A model generated the notes under the pieces. That model had not been told where the DNA came from and did no database searches. It saw nothing but the letters and a program-made list of their open reading frames with translations. Source: Granulicella sibirica (GTDB lineage: Bacteria; Acidobacteriota; Terriglobia; Terriglobales; Acidobacteriaceae). Taken from it: a stretch of 64,000 nucleotides of DNA. Numbering within the stretch: the stretch's first letter is position 1; the number at the start of each line of letters is the position of its first letter. Positions 46,937-55,573 of the stretch are shown piece by piece. The position numbers were made by a program, and so were the translations under genes. The DNA lies in assembly GCF_004115155.1 (NCBI RefSeq), contig NZ_RDSM01000001.1, positions 682,001 through 746,000 on the forward strand. The letters are read 5' to 3'.

Positions 46937-47881
46937 CTAAACCTTTTCTGCTGCCCGCATCTTTGCACTGCGTGACCTTGGATTCCGCATTTGCTCCTGC
47001 TCCTCGGCCACCACAGGTTTCTTCGTCAACACGTCAAATGTCTTGGCCTGTCCGGCCTCTCGAAACGCATCCTTCACCAGCCGGTCTTCCAGGCTGTGGA
47101 AGCTGATCAGCACCAGCCTTCCTCCCGGCTTTAACAGAGACCCCGCGCCTTTCAGCAGCGATTGAATCTCGCCTAACTCGTCGTTCACCCTCATTCGGAT
47201 TGCCTGAAAGGTCTTTGTTGCCGGATGAATCTTGTCGCCTTTCATCTGCGGGGCTACGGCCGATATCACTCGAGCTAATTCCGCTGTCGTTGCTATCGGC
47301 CGCGCCCGCACAATGGCTCTGGCGATTTTCCGCGACCTCCTCTCCTCTCCGAATTCGTAAATCAGGTCGGCGAGAACGTTTTCGTCCTCCTGATTTACCA
47401 CTTGCTCGGCCGTCTCCCCCGTCCGCGGATTCATCCGCATATCCAGGGGTCCATCCGACCGAAAACTGAATCCTCTGTGCGCCTCGTCGAGTTGCAGACT
47501 GCTCACGCCAAAGTCAGCGAGCAAACCATCCACACTCTTTGCGGCAACTTCTTCGGCAGCCTCCGAGAACTCCCTCGGCACATACACCACCTGAGGCATC
47601 TCTGCTCCAAGCTCGTCGGCGACTTCGCCCATTCGAGCCTTCGCCTTCTCCATCGCCTCGGGGTCGCGGTCGAAGCAGATCAACTTCCCTGCGCCGCCAA
47701 GCCTCTTCGCGATCTCGGAAGAGTGCCCCGCCAACCCGAGCGTGGCATCCACATACGTGCCGCCACGTCGCACATTGAGGTACTGCAAAGCTTCTTCTAA
47801 AAGAACCGGAACGTGGGCTTGCTTCCGCGCCGCACGCTCTCCCTGGGGAGAAAACCCGGGCTTCTCGTCCACGGGGTCCAA
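46937..47881 (-). CDS. rsmH: 16S rRNA (cytosine(1402)-N(4))-methyltransferase
   Basis: A 314-residue methyltransferase that modifies C1402 of 16S rRNA using S-adenosylmethionine. Visible motifs: HVPVLLEEAL at the start, YVDATLGLAGHS (SAM site), LLADFGVSSLQLD and RLVLISFHSLEDRLVK. It begins directly after the mraZ stop (TAG then TTG), with GGGA in the end of mraZ as ribosome site. A TTG start is less usual, but no in-frame ATG precedes it. Gene order mraZ-rsmH-ftsL is the standard dcw order. Confidence 0.95.
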   Translation of the reverse strand: MDPVDEKPGFSPQGERAARKQAHVPVLLEEALQYLNVRRGGTYVDATLGLAGHSSEIAKRLGGAGKLICFDRDPEAMEKAKARMGEVADELGAEMPQVVYVPREFSEAAEEVAAKSVDGLLADFGVSSLQLDEAHRGFSFRSDGPLDMRMNPRTGETAEQVVNQEDENVLADLIYEFGEERRSRKIARAIVRARPIATTAELARVISAVAPQMKGDKIHPATKTFQAIRMRVNDELGEIQSLLKGAGSLLKPGGRLVLISFHSLEDRLVKDAFREAGQAKTFDVLTKKPVVAEEQEQMRNPRSRSAKMRAAEKV

Positions 47882-48319
47882 CTAAATTCCCAACTCTGCC
47901 AACACTGCTTGCTCGGCCTCGGTCATCGGTTCGGCAAGCTTCGCCGTGAACTTCGGCCGGTTCGCCACTTCCAGAAACGTCTGCGAACCAAGAACGACAA
48001 CCTCGTCGGTCAATCCGGCAGCCTCACGCAACACCTGGGGGAGTAACAATCTCCCTTGGGAGTCCATCTCCGTCATCTGGCCGTAGTAGTTCGTCGCGTC
48101 CAGAAACTTCTTCTTCGCCGTGTTCATCGAACCCAGCGTTGCCAGCTTTGCTTCAACTGCTTCCCATTCCTTCAACGGGTAGATCTCAGCCCGCTCTCCA
48201 TCCTTGCTCGTGATGTAAAACATCGGGCCATACACCTCATCGATCCGGCGCTTGAAGTCCGCCGGCATCTTCAGCCGGCCCTTCTCGTCGATTCGCGTAG
48301 GGTGATTGCCACGAAACAT
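47882..48319 (-). CDS. mraZ: Transcriptional regulator MraZ
   Basis: A 145-residue MraZ with two SpoVT/AbrB-like halves; the repeated DxxGR motif is seen as RIDEKGRLKMP (residues 10-20) and EMDSQGRLLLPQ. MraZ forms ring-shaped oligomers and binds direct repeats ahead of its own operon, controlling the division/cell-wall cluster. GAGG precedes the ATG by 6 nt. A matching operator array lies 52 nt upstream. Full-length and likely functional. Confidence 0.95.
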   Translation of the reverse strand: MFRGNHPTRIDEKGRLKMPADFKRRIDEVYGPMFYITSKDGERAEIYPLKEWEAVEAKLATLGSMNTAKKKFLDATNYYGQMTEMDSQGRLLLPQVLREAAGLTDEVVVLGSQTFLEVANRPKFTAKLAEPMTEAEQAVLAELGI

Positions 48320-48370
48320 GTTCCGCCTCGGTCATCCGGGGAGATTTGAGTGAACTTGAGCTCTTCAGGC

Positions 48371-48415
48371 TCCACTTCACTCCTTTTTGCTCCACTTTTG
48401 ACCACTTCCGTCCAC
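48371..48415 (-). promoter_or_regulatory. MraZ operator: five pentamers at 10-bp period
   Basis: The 302-bp gap 48320-48621 contains, read toward mraZ, GTGGA (48415-48411), GTGGT (48405-48401), GTGGA (48395-48391), AAGGA (48385-48381) and GTGGA (48375-48371), each exactly 10 bp apart. MraZ boxes are known to be short G-rich direct repeats separated by 5 bp, so this is a clear match in spacing. The fourth box is degenerate. The array lies just downstream of a candidate -10 box. A further stray AAGTGGA lies at 48474-48480, out of register. Nothing else is seen between 48481 and 48621. Confidence 0.75.
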
Positions 48416-48444
48416 ATCGTCTCCTGACACCCAGACGATGTAAA
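48416..48444 (-). promoter_or_regulatory. Candidate promoter of the mraZ operon
   Basis: TTTACA (48444-48439) and GACGAT (48421-48416) are 17 bp apart on the minus strand; the -10 box is weak (3/6). The MraZ boxes begin right after it, so bound MraZ would cover the transcription start. Confidence 0.4.
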
Positions 48445-48621
48445 GAACTAAATTGGGATTTGGACTGGAGATTTCCACTTTTCTATGTGGATAAGCCACT
48501 AATGGGGGATAGTGGCGTCAACTCAACTAGATATGGGGCTGACGGCTTAGATTCTGTACAACTTTGGTATTGCCAAGCCCCGGAAACCTTGATAGGCGAA
48601 CTAAAAGCGAAAGTCCCCGTG

Positions 48622-49146
48622 TCAGAGCGAAGACGGTTCCTTCCGCCGCCGGAGAAGCCACAAAAGATATGCCAGGACAAGAAGGTTGATGATCAGGAGC
48701 CCAAGCCGAAACCAACTCGGACGACGCGCTAGTTCGTAGAGTTCCCAGGGAAGAAAAGAGATCGTCAGTCCCAGCGTAAGGTACTCCGCCCAGGTCTTCT
48801 CAAGCATCAAGCCCACGCCCTCCGTCAGCGCAAGGGCGGAATACCCAAAGGTGGCGATACTGATCTCGTAGAGGCGATGGTGGTCGATCAGGTCGACCTT
48901 AGCCATCGCCATCGAGATCAGGCGGCTTTCCGGGTCGAACCGCAGCGCCGTTGCCAGGCGGATGAGCGAATCGCCGAGATCCTTGTGCAGGAAGTGAAGA
49001 GCGCCGGCCCCGATCGCGAAGAAGAAGATGGCTTTGCCCAGCTTGAACAGGCCGATCAGCAGAAGACCCCGATCGTGTCCATGGCGCTCTGGCGCGGAGA
49101 CCGTTTCCTGAGGATTACTCTCGACCTGGATCGCTTCGCTCGACAT
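48622..49146 (-). CDS. DUF2127 family membrane protein
   Basis: A 174-residue protein of the DUF2127 family with about four membrane segments (near residues 28-48, 95-115, 118-135, 140-162), starting GLLLIGLFKLGKAIFFF. The ATG at 49146 begins the conserved part; an open frame upstream lacks support. The C-terminus is basic (LLRRRKEP). Function is unknown. It is a single gene 302 nt ahead of mraZ on the same strand and its upstream region is shared with the divergent fasciclin gene (261 nt). Confidence 0.82.
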   Translation of the reverse strand: MSSEAIQVESNPQETVSAPERHGHDRGLLLIGLFKLGKAIFFFAIGAGALHFLHKDLGDSLIRLATALRFDPESRLISMAMAKVDLIDHHRLYEISIATFGYSALALTEGVGLMLEKTWAEYLTLGLTISFLPWELYELARRPSWFRLGLLIINLLVLAYLLWLLRRRKEPSSL

Positions 49147-49407
49147 CGCTGCTTCGTTTAGTTGACTGGGACGGTACCGAATTGTCAACGGTCGATCGGT
49201 TCTGGGTCCTCCGGTAGTCACAATTGTGGGATCTTCATCGAGATAGTGCTTTCCCTCCCGGCCAAAGAGGAATAAAAATATCTGGCTTCGAGAGTCATGA
49301 TGCAATCCGCGCCGAACAGGCCTGCGTAGATGCTAGTGAGCGCCCTGAAGCAGGGCCCCTAAAAATCTCAACCATTTCGACGACCAACAAGGACAAAGGA
49401 AGACATC

Positions 49408-49962
49408 ATGAAGAAGACGCTGCTTGCTACTTTCGCTGTAGGTGTTCTCGCACTCTCCACCCTTACCGCTTCTGCCCAGAAGGACCCGATGGTCGGCGGC
49501 GCCGCAATGTATCCAGACAAGACGATCGTCGCCAACGCTGTCAACTCGCCCATCCACACGACGCTCGTCGCCGCTGTCAAGGCTGCCGGCCTGGTCGATA
49601 CCCTCAATGGACCTGGACCGTTCACCGTATTCGCTCCCACCAATGACGCCTTCGCCAAGCTGCCTGCCGGCACGGTCGATACCCTCGTAAAGCCTGAGAA
49701 CAAGGCGACCCTCACCAAGATCCTCACCTACCACGTCGTCTCCGGCAAGATCTCCAGCAAGGAACTCGCCAAGGACATCAAGAAGGGCGGCGGCAAGTAT
49801 GACCTCACCACCGTCGAGGGCGGCAAGCTCACCGCCACCATGTCCGGCGGCAAGATCATGTTGACCGACGAAAAAGGCGGCATGTCGACCGTCACTGTCG
49901 CTGACGTTTTCCAGTCGAACGGCGTGATTCACGTCGTCGATACCGTTCTGATGCCGAACTAG
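49408..49962 (+). CDS. Secreted fasciclin (FAS1) domain protein
   Basis: A 184-residue protein with a signal peptide (cleaved near LTASAQ, residue 24) and one FAS1 domain. Both conserved FAS1 boxes are present: [15 protein letters not shown] (H1 region) and the C-terminal [12 protein letters not shown] (H2 region), plus the internal YHVV. FAS1 domains mediate adhesion or act as surface proteins; bacterial single-domain forms are common in soil bacteria. AAAGGAAG precedes the ATG. A strong hairpin terminator follows 24 nt after the stop, so it is monocistronic. Confidence 0.92.
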   Translation: MKKTLLATFAVGVLALSTLTASAQKDPMVGGAAMYPDKTIVANAVNSPIHTTLVAAVKAAGLVDTLNGPGPFTVFAPTNDAFAKLPAGTVDTLVKPENKATLTKILTYHVVSGKISSKELAKDIKKGGGKYDLTTVEGGKLTATMSGGKIMLTDEKGGMSTVTVADVFQSNGVIHVVDTVLMPN

Positions 49963-49985
49963 TCGCTTCCTCTCCCGGACTATGC

Positions 49986-50017
49986 GTAAAAGGCGCCTCT
50001 ATCGAGGCGCCTTTTAC
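49986..50017. terminator. Perfect 14-bp hairpin terminator
   Basis: A 14-bp perfect stem (49986-49999 and 50004-50017) with a TATC loop. The outer stem holds AAAA on the left and TTTT on the right, so it can work in both directions: for the fasciclin gene (+) and the SRPBCC gene (-), which converge here. Confidence 0.85.
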
Positions 50018-50043
50018 ATTCCTTGATCTTCCTCCCGGGGTGC

Positions 50044-50080
50044 CCCACCTTCGTCGCTGTTCGATCGCGACGAAGGTGGG
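50044..50080. repeat. REP-like palindrome, copy 1
   Basis: Perfect 14-bp arms (50044-50057 CCCACCTTCGTCGC and 50067-50080 its complement) around a 9-nt loop. The CCCACCTT/AAGGTGGG ends recur at 62517-62555. It lies between the terminator and the stop of the minus-strand SRPBCC gene. Confidence 0.7.
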
Positions 50081-50092
50081 AGCCCATGCAGC

Positions 50093-50608
50093 TCACCCAC
50101 CTGCCATCAATCCCAGCAGCTCCACCGTCCGCGTGTTCCGGTACCGGAACGTAGCCCCCAACTGGAACGCGATCAAGGGCTGCGCAACCCTTCCCAGTGA
50201 GCCAAACGGAACCTCGTACTCCACCTCATCCCGCAGCAAGGTCCCTCCCGCCACCGTCCGCAGCCGATGGCAATGCCTCCACCGCGCAAAGGGCCCTCGA
50301 AGCTGCACATCGCAGAAATGATCGTTCCACACAAACTCCGAGATCTCCGCCTCCCAGGGCAACCGGATCGGCGACAGCGGCACCGGACGAAAGCTCATCG
50401 TCAACCGCGTCCCAGCCCCGGCCGCGATCCCCTTGATCCGCCGCGCAGGATCGGGGTGAGGCGGAGGCGCTGTAAAGGAGGCCTCTTCGATCCTCGCCTT
50501 CTGCCACTGCGGCATCAGCCGCGGGAGGTTCTCCGGGTTGGCGAAAAATGCGAACACGACCTCAATCGGGTAGGAAAGCGTCTGCTCGGAGCTAAAGGTG
50601 TAAGCCAT
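50093..50608 (-). CDS. SRPBCC-fold protein (polyketide cyclase/START-like)
   Basis: A 171-residue protein of the SRPBCC superfamily, starting with the usual FSSEQTLSYPIEVVFAFFANPENLPRL pattern (split here: FSSEQTLSYPIEVVF, then FANPENLPRL). A mid-protein WNDHFCDVQLRGPF and a C-terminal helix with FRYRNTRTV fit ligand-binding members of the fold. These bind hydrophobic small molecules; the ligand is unknown. It is monocistronic: repeat elements lie on both sides. Confidence 0.8.
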   Translation of the reverse strand: MAYTFSSEQTLSYPIEVVFAFFANPENLPRLMPQWQKARIEEASFTAPPPHPDPARRIKGIAAGAGTRLTMSFRPVPLSPIRLPWEAEISEFVWNDHFCDVQLRGPFARWRHCHRLRTVAGGTLLRDEVEYEVPFGSLGRVAQPLIAFQLGATFRYRNTRTVELLGLMAGG

Positions 50609-50681
50609 CGCTCCCCAAGTAAAGCAAAGATTGCCTCGCCCCAGCGCGGAATTCCCCGGCGGTCCTGGATCCCCCGAAACT

Positions 50682-50935
50682 TGTCAAGGGGTAAATCGTA
50701 CAAGATGAACAAAGCAAAGGATTTACCCGTGTCCTTTTTCTCTTCTCTATCCGCTATAATAGAAATAGAGGGAAAAACGCCGGGGTGGCATGCCTTCCTT
50801 CTCAACATCGCCTAAGTTGTTTCATATCTAATATTTAGCCGCAAGTCCTTTGCTTTGAACAATTTACAGCGCTAAATTCAGCGCAAATGCAACAAAATAA
50901 AAGCTTTACGCCAGGGCAATGGGGAGGGGGGGGTA
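50682..50935 (+). repeat. Intergenic G-tract element, copy B
   Basis: The 340-bp gap 50609-50948 holds this 254-bp element; 50609-50681 shows nothing else. Blocks shared with copy A in the same order and at near-identical offsets: TGTCAAG (0), TGTCCTTT (48), GCTATAAT (71), ATAGAG (83), the 40-nt block 50812-50851 (33/40 identical) and the final GGGGAGGGGGGGGTA. The G-rich end lies 13 nt from the stop codon of the minus-strand histidine kinase. GCTATAAT resembles a -10 box for plus-strand transcription through the element. Confidence 0.72.
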
Positions 50936-50948
50936 GGGCCCCAGCCGG

Positions 50949-53342
50949 CTACCGGAGTTTATTCGCAGGCCGAGTCGGAAGCGTGAAGTGGAAGGTAGCT
51001 CCTTCGCCTAGGGTGCTTGTAGCCCAGATGCGTCCTCCGTGCTGCTGGACGATGCTGCGGCAGATAGCAAGGCCAAGACCCGTTCCTCCCATGGCACGAG
51101 AGTCGGAAGCATCCACCTGCTGAAAGCGCTCGAAGATCTGCTGCAGCTTGTCCGTAGGAATTCCACGGCCGTGGTCGCGGACCTGGATCTCGGCTTCATC
51201 GACGTCCAGGTAGCAGGCACTCAGCTCGATCGAACTGCCCGAAGGCGAGAACTTGATTGCGTTCGAGATGAGGTTCGTCAGCGTCTGGAGGATGCGGTCC
51301 GGATCGGCCCAGACATTGACGCCCGCGGCAGCGTACGTAATATTTACGGTCCCCTTGCTATCCGTAGCCTGTTGGAGACTTGTGGCGCGGTGCAGCAAAT
51401 CGTCGACCGAGCACATCGTGTGGTGAAGCTCCGCCTGGCCGGAACCAATGCGCTCGAGGTCGAGGATGTCGTTGACGAGACGAACGAGCCGATCGGTGTT
51501 GGCAATGGCGATCTCGAGCATCTGGCGAAGCTTCTCGGGACGGCGTTGAAGAGCGCCACCGGCAATAAGGCCGAGAGCGGCCCGCAGGCTCGTAAGCGGT
51601 GTCCGAAGCTCGTGCGAGACCGTGGAGACGAACTCGTCTTTCATCCGGTCGAGGGCGCGGCGCTCGGTAGTATCAGTGAACGCGACGACCACGCCGATGG
51701 CTTTACCTTCCTCGCCGGAAGAGCCGTCCGACTCGATCTGAGGGCGCGCCACGTACTCGACGGGAAAGCTCGTTCCATCCTTACGCCAGAAGACTTCGTT
51801 CGAGACGCGGATGGTGTCGCGATTGATGACGGTACGGTTGATACGGCAGTCGGTGACGGGATATCGACTGCCGTCGGGATGAGAGTGATGGATGAGATTG
51901 TGTAGCTTCTGGCCGAGGATCTCCTCAGGCTTGTACCCGAGCATCTGGGACGCAGCGGGATTGATGACGGTGACTCGGCCCTCGAGATCGGTACCGTAGA
52001 TGCCGTCACCGACGCTCTCGAGGATAGAGTTCGACTGGCGGATGAGGACGCGAAGCTTGTCCTCCGCGCGAACGCGTTCGGAGATGTCGATACCGAAGCC
52101 GAGGACGTGAGGCTCGTTGCCTGGCACATGAATGAGCTTGTTGCGGTAGGCGATGATCCGGGTTTCCCCGTTGGTATGCCTGAGATGGAGAATGCCCTCG
52201 GCTTCGCCGGTCTCCTGGATGCGCTTGAGATAGGGCTCAAACATGGTGAGCGCTTCGTAAGGAACAAGCTCCGCGAGAGAGTGCCCAACGACCTCATTCA
52301 CACGGCGGCCGATGCTTTGTGCTCCATGAAGATTGACGGAGAGGAGCCTGCCCTGAAGATCGTGGGTGCAGACCATACCGAGCGATCCTTCGACGAGCTG
52401 TCGATAGCGCGCTTCAGACTCGCGCAGGGTGGCTTCGGCGGCAAGCTGCTCGGTGACGTCAATGCCGGTCGAGATAACGAATGCGACTTGTCCCTGGGGG
52501 TCAAGCAGGGCAGTGGCAGACCAGGCGATGCGGCGGAGATGGCCGTCGGCGGTAAGCCACGAGTTCTCAAAAGCTGTCGGGAATCCCCCGCTGCTGAGAC
52601 GCTCAAAATCTTTGATGGCGGTAGGGATTTCAGCGTCGGGAATGAGCCTTTCCCACGCGTAGCGTCCGACAAGAGACGGGAAATCGTATCCGCTGACGGT
52701 CTCGCACGCGCGGTTGAACCGGACTATGCGGCCGGCAGTGTCGTAGACGACGACCAGAGCGCCTACCGTATCGAGAACGGCAGAAACGAAGTTGCGCTCG
52801 ACCGTGAGGGCCGACTCGACCCGCTGACGGGCGCGGGCCGCACGATCCATCTGGAGGACACGGGCGTTGAGCTCGAGACGGCCGATGACCTGGCGGGCGA
52901 GGGCAGCGAGCCCGGTGCTTTGCGCCTGGCTGAGGCGGCGCACACCGGCATCGAAGACACTGAGGCACCCAATGACGGCTCCGGACGGCGTGACGAGAGG
53001 CGCGCCGGCATAGAAACGATAGGAGCGTCCGCTGAAGAGGATGCCAGCCGGGTAGGACGGATCGAGGCGAGCATCGGGAACCTCGTAGATCTCGGAGTTG
53101 CGGACAGTCTTCTCAAGAGCGAGGGGAATACGGCGGATTTCGCCGAGTTCAAGGCCGTAGGCTGAACGCAGGTAGAGGCGATCGGGCCCCGGGAGAGCGA
53201 TAACGGCGACGGGCGCATTGCAGATCTGGGCAGCGAGCCGGCTGATGTCATCGAAGGCAGGATCGGACGCGGCATCGAAGACCTCGTATTCTTCGAGGGC
53301 ATCGATGCGCCTGGTCCCGTCCTGGTCGAGTAGAACATTCAT
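50949..53342 (-). CDS. Orphan sensor histidine kinase (GAF-PAS-PAS-PAS-HisKA-HATPase)
   Basis: A 797-residue soluble-looking kinase with no membrane segment. A GAF domain (about 25-165) is followed by three PAS domains (about 190-560), then HisKA with the phospho-His in FVSTVSHELRTPL (about residue 567) and a HATPase domain with NLISNAIKFSP, DHGRGIPTD and GGTGLGLAI. All kinase boxes are intact. There is no response regulator beside it, so its partner is encoded elsewhere. The sensed signal is unknown; GAF/PAS suggest a small ligand, redox or light cue. Confidence 0.92.
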   Translation of the reverse strand: MNVLLDQDGTRRIDALEEYEVFDAASDPAFDDISRLAAQICNAPVAVIALPGPDRLYLRSAYGLELGEIRRIPLALEKTVRNSEIYEVPDARLDPSYPAGILFSGRSYRFYAGAPLVTPSGAVIGCLSVFDAGVRRLSQAQSTGLAALARQVIGRLELNARVLQMDRAARARQRVESALTVERNFVSAVLDTVGALVVVYDTAGRIVRFNRACETVSGYDFPSLVGRYAWERLIPDAEIPTAIKDFERLSSGGFPTAFENSWLTADGHLRRIAWSATALLDPQGQVAFVISTGIDVTEQLAAEATLRESEARYRQLVEGSLGMVCTHDLQGRLLSVNLHGAQSIGRRVNEVVGHSLAELVPYEALTMFEPYLKRIQETGEAEGILHLRHTNGETRIIAYRNKLIHVPGNEPHVLGFGIDISERVRAEDKLRVLIRQSNSILESVGDGIYGTDLEGRVTVINPAASQMLGYKPEEILGQKLHNLIHHSHPDGSRYPVTDCRINRTVINRDTIRVSNEVFWRKDGTSFPVEYVARPQIESDGSSGEEGKAIGVVVAFTDTTERRALDRMKDEFVSTVSHELRTPLTSLRAALGLIAGGALQRRPEKLRQMLEIAIANTDRLVRLVNDILDLERIGSGQAELHHTMCSVDDLLHRATSLQQATDSKGTVNITYAAAGVNVWADPDRILQTLTNLISNAIKFSPSGSSIELSACYLDVDEAEIQVRDHGRGIPTDKLQQIFERFQQVDASDSRAMGGTGLGLAICRSIVQQHGGRIWATSTLGEGATFHFTLPTRPANKLR

Positions 53343-53433
53343 ATGAATGGCTTAGCAGCGAAGCACGATCTGGCCCAATGGTACGGAGGGTGGCTGGAGC
53401 TTGGCACTCCTACTTTCGCGTCAGCGCCCAGAG

Positions 53434-53459
53434 AAAATGGGGAAAACTCGTCCCCTTTT
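53434..53459 (-). terminator. Possible terminator after the NTF2-like gene
   Basis: On the minus strand AAAAGGGG (53459-53452) can pair with CCCC-A-TTTT (53442-53434) with one bulged A and a 9-nt loop, 4 nt after the stop of the gene at 53463. It separates that gene from the histidine kinase gene. Confidence 0.35.
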
Positions 53460-53462
53460 GGG

Positions 53463-54047
53463 TCAGGGCTTAGGTAAAGTGCAACAATCCCCGGCGGCAG
53501 GGGGCTCGTTGGCACTGGCGTCGAGAACGACTTTCCAAGAGCCGTCCGCCGTCTTCTTCCAGAGGGTGATATAACGGCCAGCGGTAACGACGGGCTGACC
53601 ATGCTGGTCGACGGAATGGCCTTCGTAGTGTCCCCATGTGAAGCCGGAGTCGTTGGAGGGAAGCATCTGGGCTCCCTGCGGCGTCCAGGTGAGCTGATAG
53701 GTGTGGGGATCCCAAGTGGCCGAGGCGGCAATGTTCCCGCGTCCGAGGACGGCGGGACGGCCGTTGTTCAGTGCGACGGCGTCATCGGCGAACCAGGTGG
53801 CGAAAGCTTTCCCTCCTCCTGCAGCCACGGATGCCGCAAAGCGGTGCTCGAGATCGTAGAGGAAGAGAACTCCTGGAGAGGCGGAAGGCTGCGCGAGGGG
53901 CGAAACGGCGGAAGGCACGGCAAGAGGATCGAGCGCCGAGGAGTGCGAGGACTGGCTTGGAAGCTGGGGGCTCAGCGGCTGCTGCGCGGCAACCGTGGAG
54001 AGCGGGAGAAGAATGGCAAAGATCGCCTGGCGAGCGTAGCGGCGCAT
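53463..54047 (-). CDS. Secreted NTF2-like (DUF4440) protein
   Basis: A 194-residue protein with a signal peptide ending near STVAAQ, a Ser/Pro-rich linker (residues 22-58) and a SnoaL/NTF2-like domain: FAASVAAGGGKAFATWFADD, then GHYEGHSVD, and the closing GRYITLWKKTADGSWKVVLD typical of DUF4440. Two adjacent Cys residues near the end (GDCCTLP) are unusual. Function unknown; likely a small-molecule-binding periplasmic protein. It precedes the histidine kinase gene by 120 nt on the same strand, with a possible terminator between. Confidence 0.8.
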   Translation of the reverse strand: MRRYARQAIFAILLPLSTVAAQQPLSPQLPSQSSHSSALDPLAVPSAVSPLAQPSASPGVLFLYDLEHRFAASVAAGGGKAFATWFADDAVALNNGRPAVLGRGNIAASATWDPHTYQLTWTPQGAQMLPSNDSGFTWGHYEGHSVDQHGQPVVTAGRYITLWKKTADGSWKVVLDASANEPPAAGDCCTLPKP

Positions 54048-54172
54048 ATGTGGTTTCGATGCTATCAGTCGTGTCGGTTCTGCCTGTATGGTGACGTGAT
54101 GTGAATTTCCGTTTCCGGGATTAGTACGTGTGGCGCAGCAGGGTGGATCGCGGCTGGTATTCTTCGCAGCAC

Positions 54173-55573
54173 ATGAATCTTTCGAAGAACGATCTTGGCG
54201 TCTTGCTTCCGGCGGTAGCGCTTGTGATGATCGGTGTGGCCGTTCAGGCGACCGGGCGTGGAATGCATGGGTCGCTGGTGGCGAGTGAGACTTTGCGGTG
54301 GGTGGGAGTCTTGGGGCTGGCGGTTTACGCGGTAAAGCGACGGACGCTGACGCCCTGGATCTTTGTGGCGATGGTGGCAGGCGCAGAGATCGGATTCGAC
54401 GCGCCGGGGTTCGCGGTGGGACTGCGGGTGTTTTCAGACATCTTTCTCAGGCTTATCCGAACGATTGTGGCTCCGCTGATCCTGGCGACGTTGGTGACGG
54501 GGATCGCGGGGCATGGGGATCTTAAGGGCGTAGGGCGGATGGGGATCAAGAGCCTCATATACTTCGAGGTGCTGACTACACTTGCGTTGGTGATTGGCTT
54601 GGTGGCGATCAATATCAGTAAGGCGGGCGTGGGGCTCACGCTACCGGCGTCGGGTGGGGCGACGGAGACGCTCGCGAAGGTTGAGCCGACGCACTGGCAG
54701 GACTTTCTGCTGCACGTGTTTCCGGATAACATCGCGAAGTCAATTGCGGAAGGGCAGATTCTGCAGGTGGCGGTGTTCGCTGTATTCTTCGGGATCGCGC
54801 TGGCTTCGCTGCCTGCTGAGAAGGGTGCGCCGGTGCTGCGGCTCTGTGAGAGCCTCAGCGAAGTTATGTTCAAGTTTACGAACGTGGTGATGTACTTTGC
54901 GCCGATCGGGGTAGGGGCAGCGATGGCGTTTACCGTGGGGCATATGGGGCTTGGCGTGCTCGTGAACCTGGGAAAGTTGCTGCTGACACTCTATGCGGCT
55001 CTGGCGGCCTATGGGCTGTTCGTCATGCTGCCGGTGGCGCTGGTCGCAGGAGTGCCAGTGAAGCGGTTCCTGGCAGCAGTGGCAGAGCCGGCTACGATCG
55101 CGTTCGCAACCGCTACGAGTGAAGCGGCGCTGCCGAGGGCAATGGAAGCGATGGAGGCACTCGGGGTGCCTAGGCGGATTGTGTCGTTCGTGATTCCGGC
55201 GGGGTACAGCTTCAACCTGGATGGGTCAACCCTCTATTTGGCGCTGGCGAGCGTGTTCGTGGCGCAGGCGGCGGGAGTGCCGATGACGTGGGGAGAACAG
55301 CTCTTCATGATGGGGACGCTGATTTTGACGAGTAAGGGAGTAGCGGGTGTTCCGCGGGCTACGCTCGTGGTGCTTCTGGCTACGGCCGCTACATTCCGGC
55401 TGCCTACGGAGCCTATTTTTGTGATCCTGGGGATTGACGCGTTGATGGACATGGGGCGGACGATGGTGAATGTAGTCGGGAACTGTCTCGCCAGCGCGGT
55501 AGTGGCTCGGTGGGAGGGGCAGTTTGACTTGGAGGAGTTGGATGAGGTGGTGGCGGAAGGGTTGGCGGACTAG
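54173..55573 (+). CDS. Dicarboxylate/amino acid:cation symporter
   Basis: A 466-residue transporter of the DAACS (GltP/DctA) family in the inner membrane, moving C4-dicarboxylates or acidic amino acids with protons or sodium. Key motifs: the Ser-rich hairpin equivalent FATATSEAALPRAME, the NLDGSTLY transport motif, hairpin 2 SKGVAGVPRAT, and DMGRTMVNVVGN with the conserved Asp. The start at 54173 gives the usual N-terminus. Substrate cannot be told apart from sequence alone. It is monocistronic and followed at once by a C-rich repeat. Confidence 0.92.
   Translation: MNLSKNDLGVLLPAVALVMIGVAVQATGRGMHGSLVASETLRWVGVLGLAVYAVKRRTLTPWIFVAMVAGAEIGFDAPGFAVGLRVFSDIFLRLIRTIVAPLILATLVTGIAGHGDLKGVGRMGIKSLIYFEVLTTLALVIGLVAINISKAGVGLTLPASGGATETLAKVEPTHWQDFLLHVFPDNIAKSIAEGQILQVAVFAVFFGIALASLPAEKGAPVLRLCESLSEVMFKFTNVVMYFAPIGVGAAMAFTVGHMGLGVLVNLGKLLLTLYAALAAYGLFVMLPVALVAGVPVKRFLAAVAEPATIAFATATSEAALPRAMEAMEALGVPRRIVSFVIPAGYSFNLDGSTLYLALASVFVAQAAGVPMTWGEQLFMMGTLILTSKGVAGVPRATLVVLLATAATFRLPTEPIFVILGIDALMDMGRTMVNVVGNCLASAVVARWEGQFDLEELDEVVAEGLAD

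Noticed and set aside
48371-48420. Short direct repeats ahead of mraZ as a CRISPR-like array
   Set aside because: The period is 10 bp with 5-bp cores, far too short for CRISPR; the position fits an MraZ operator.
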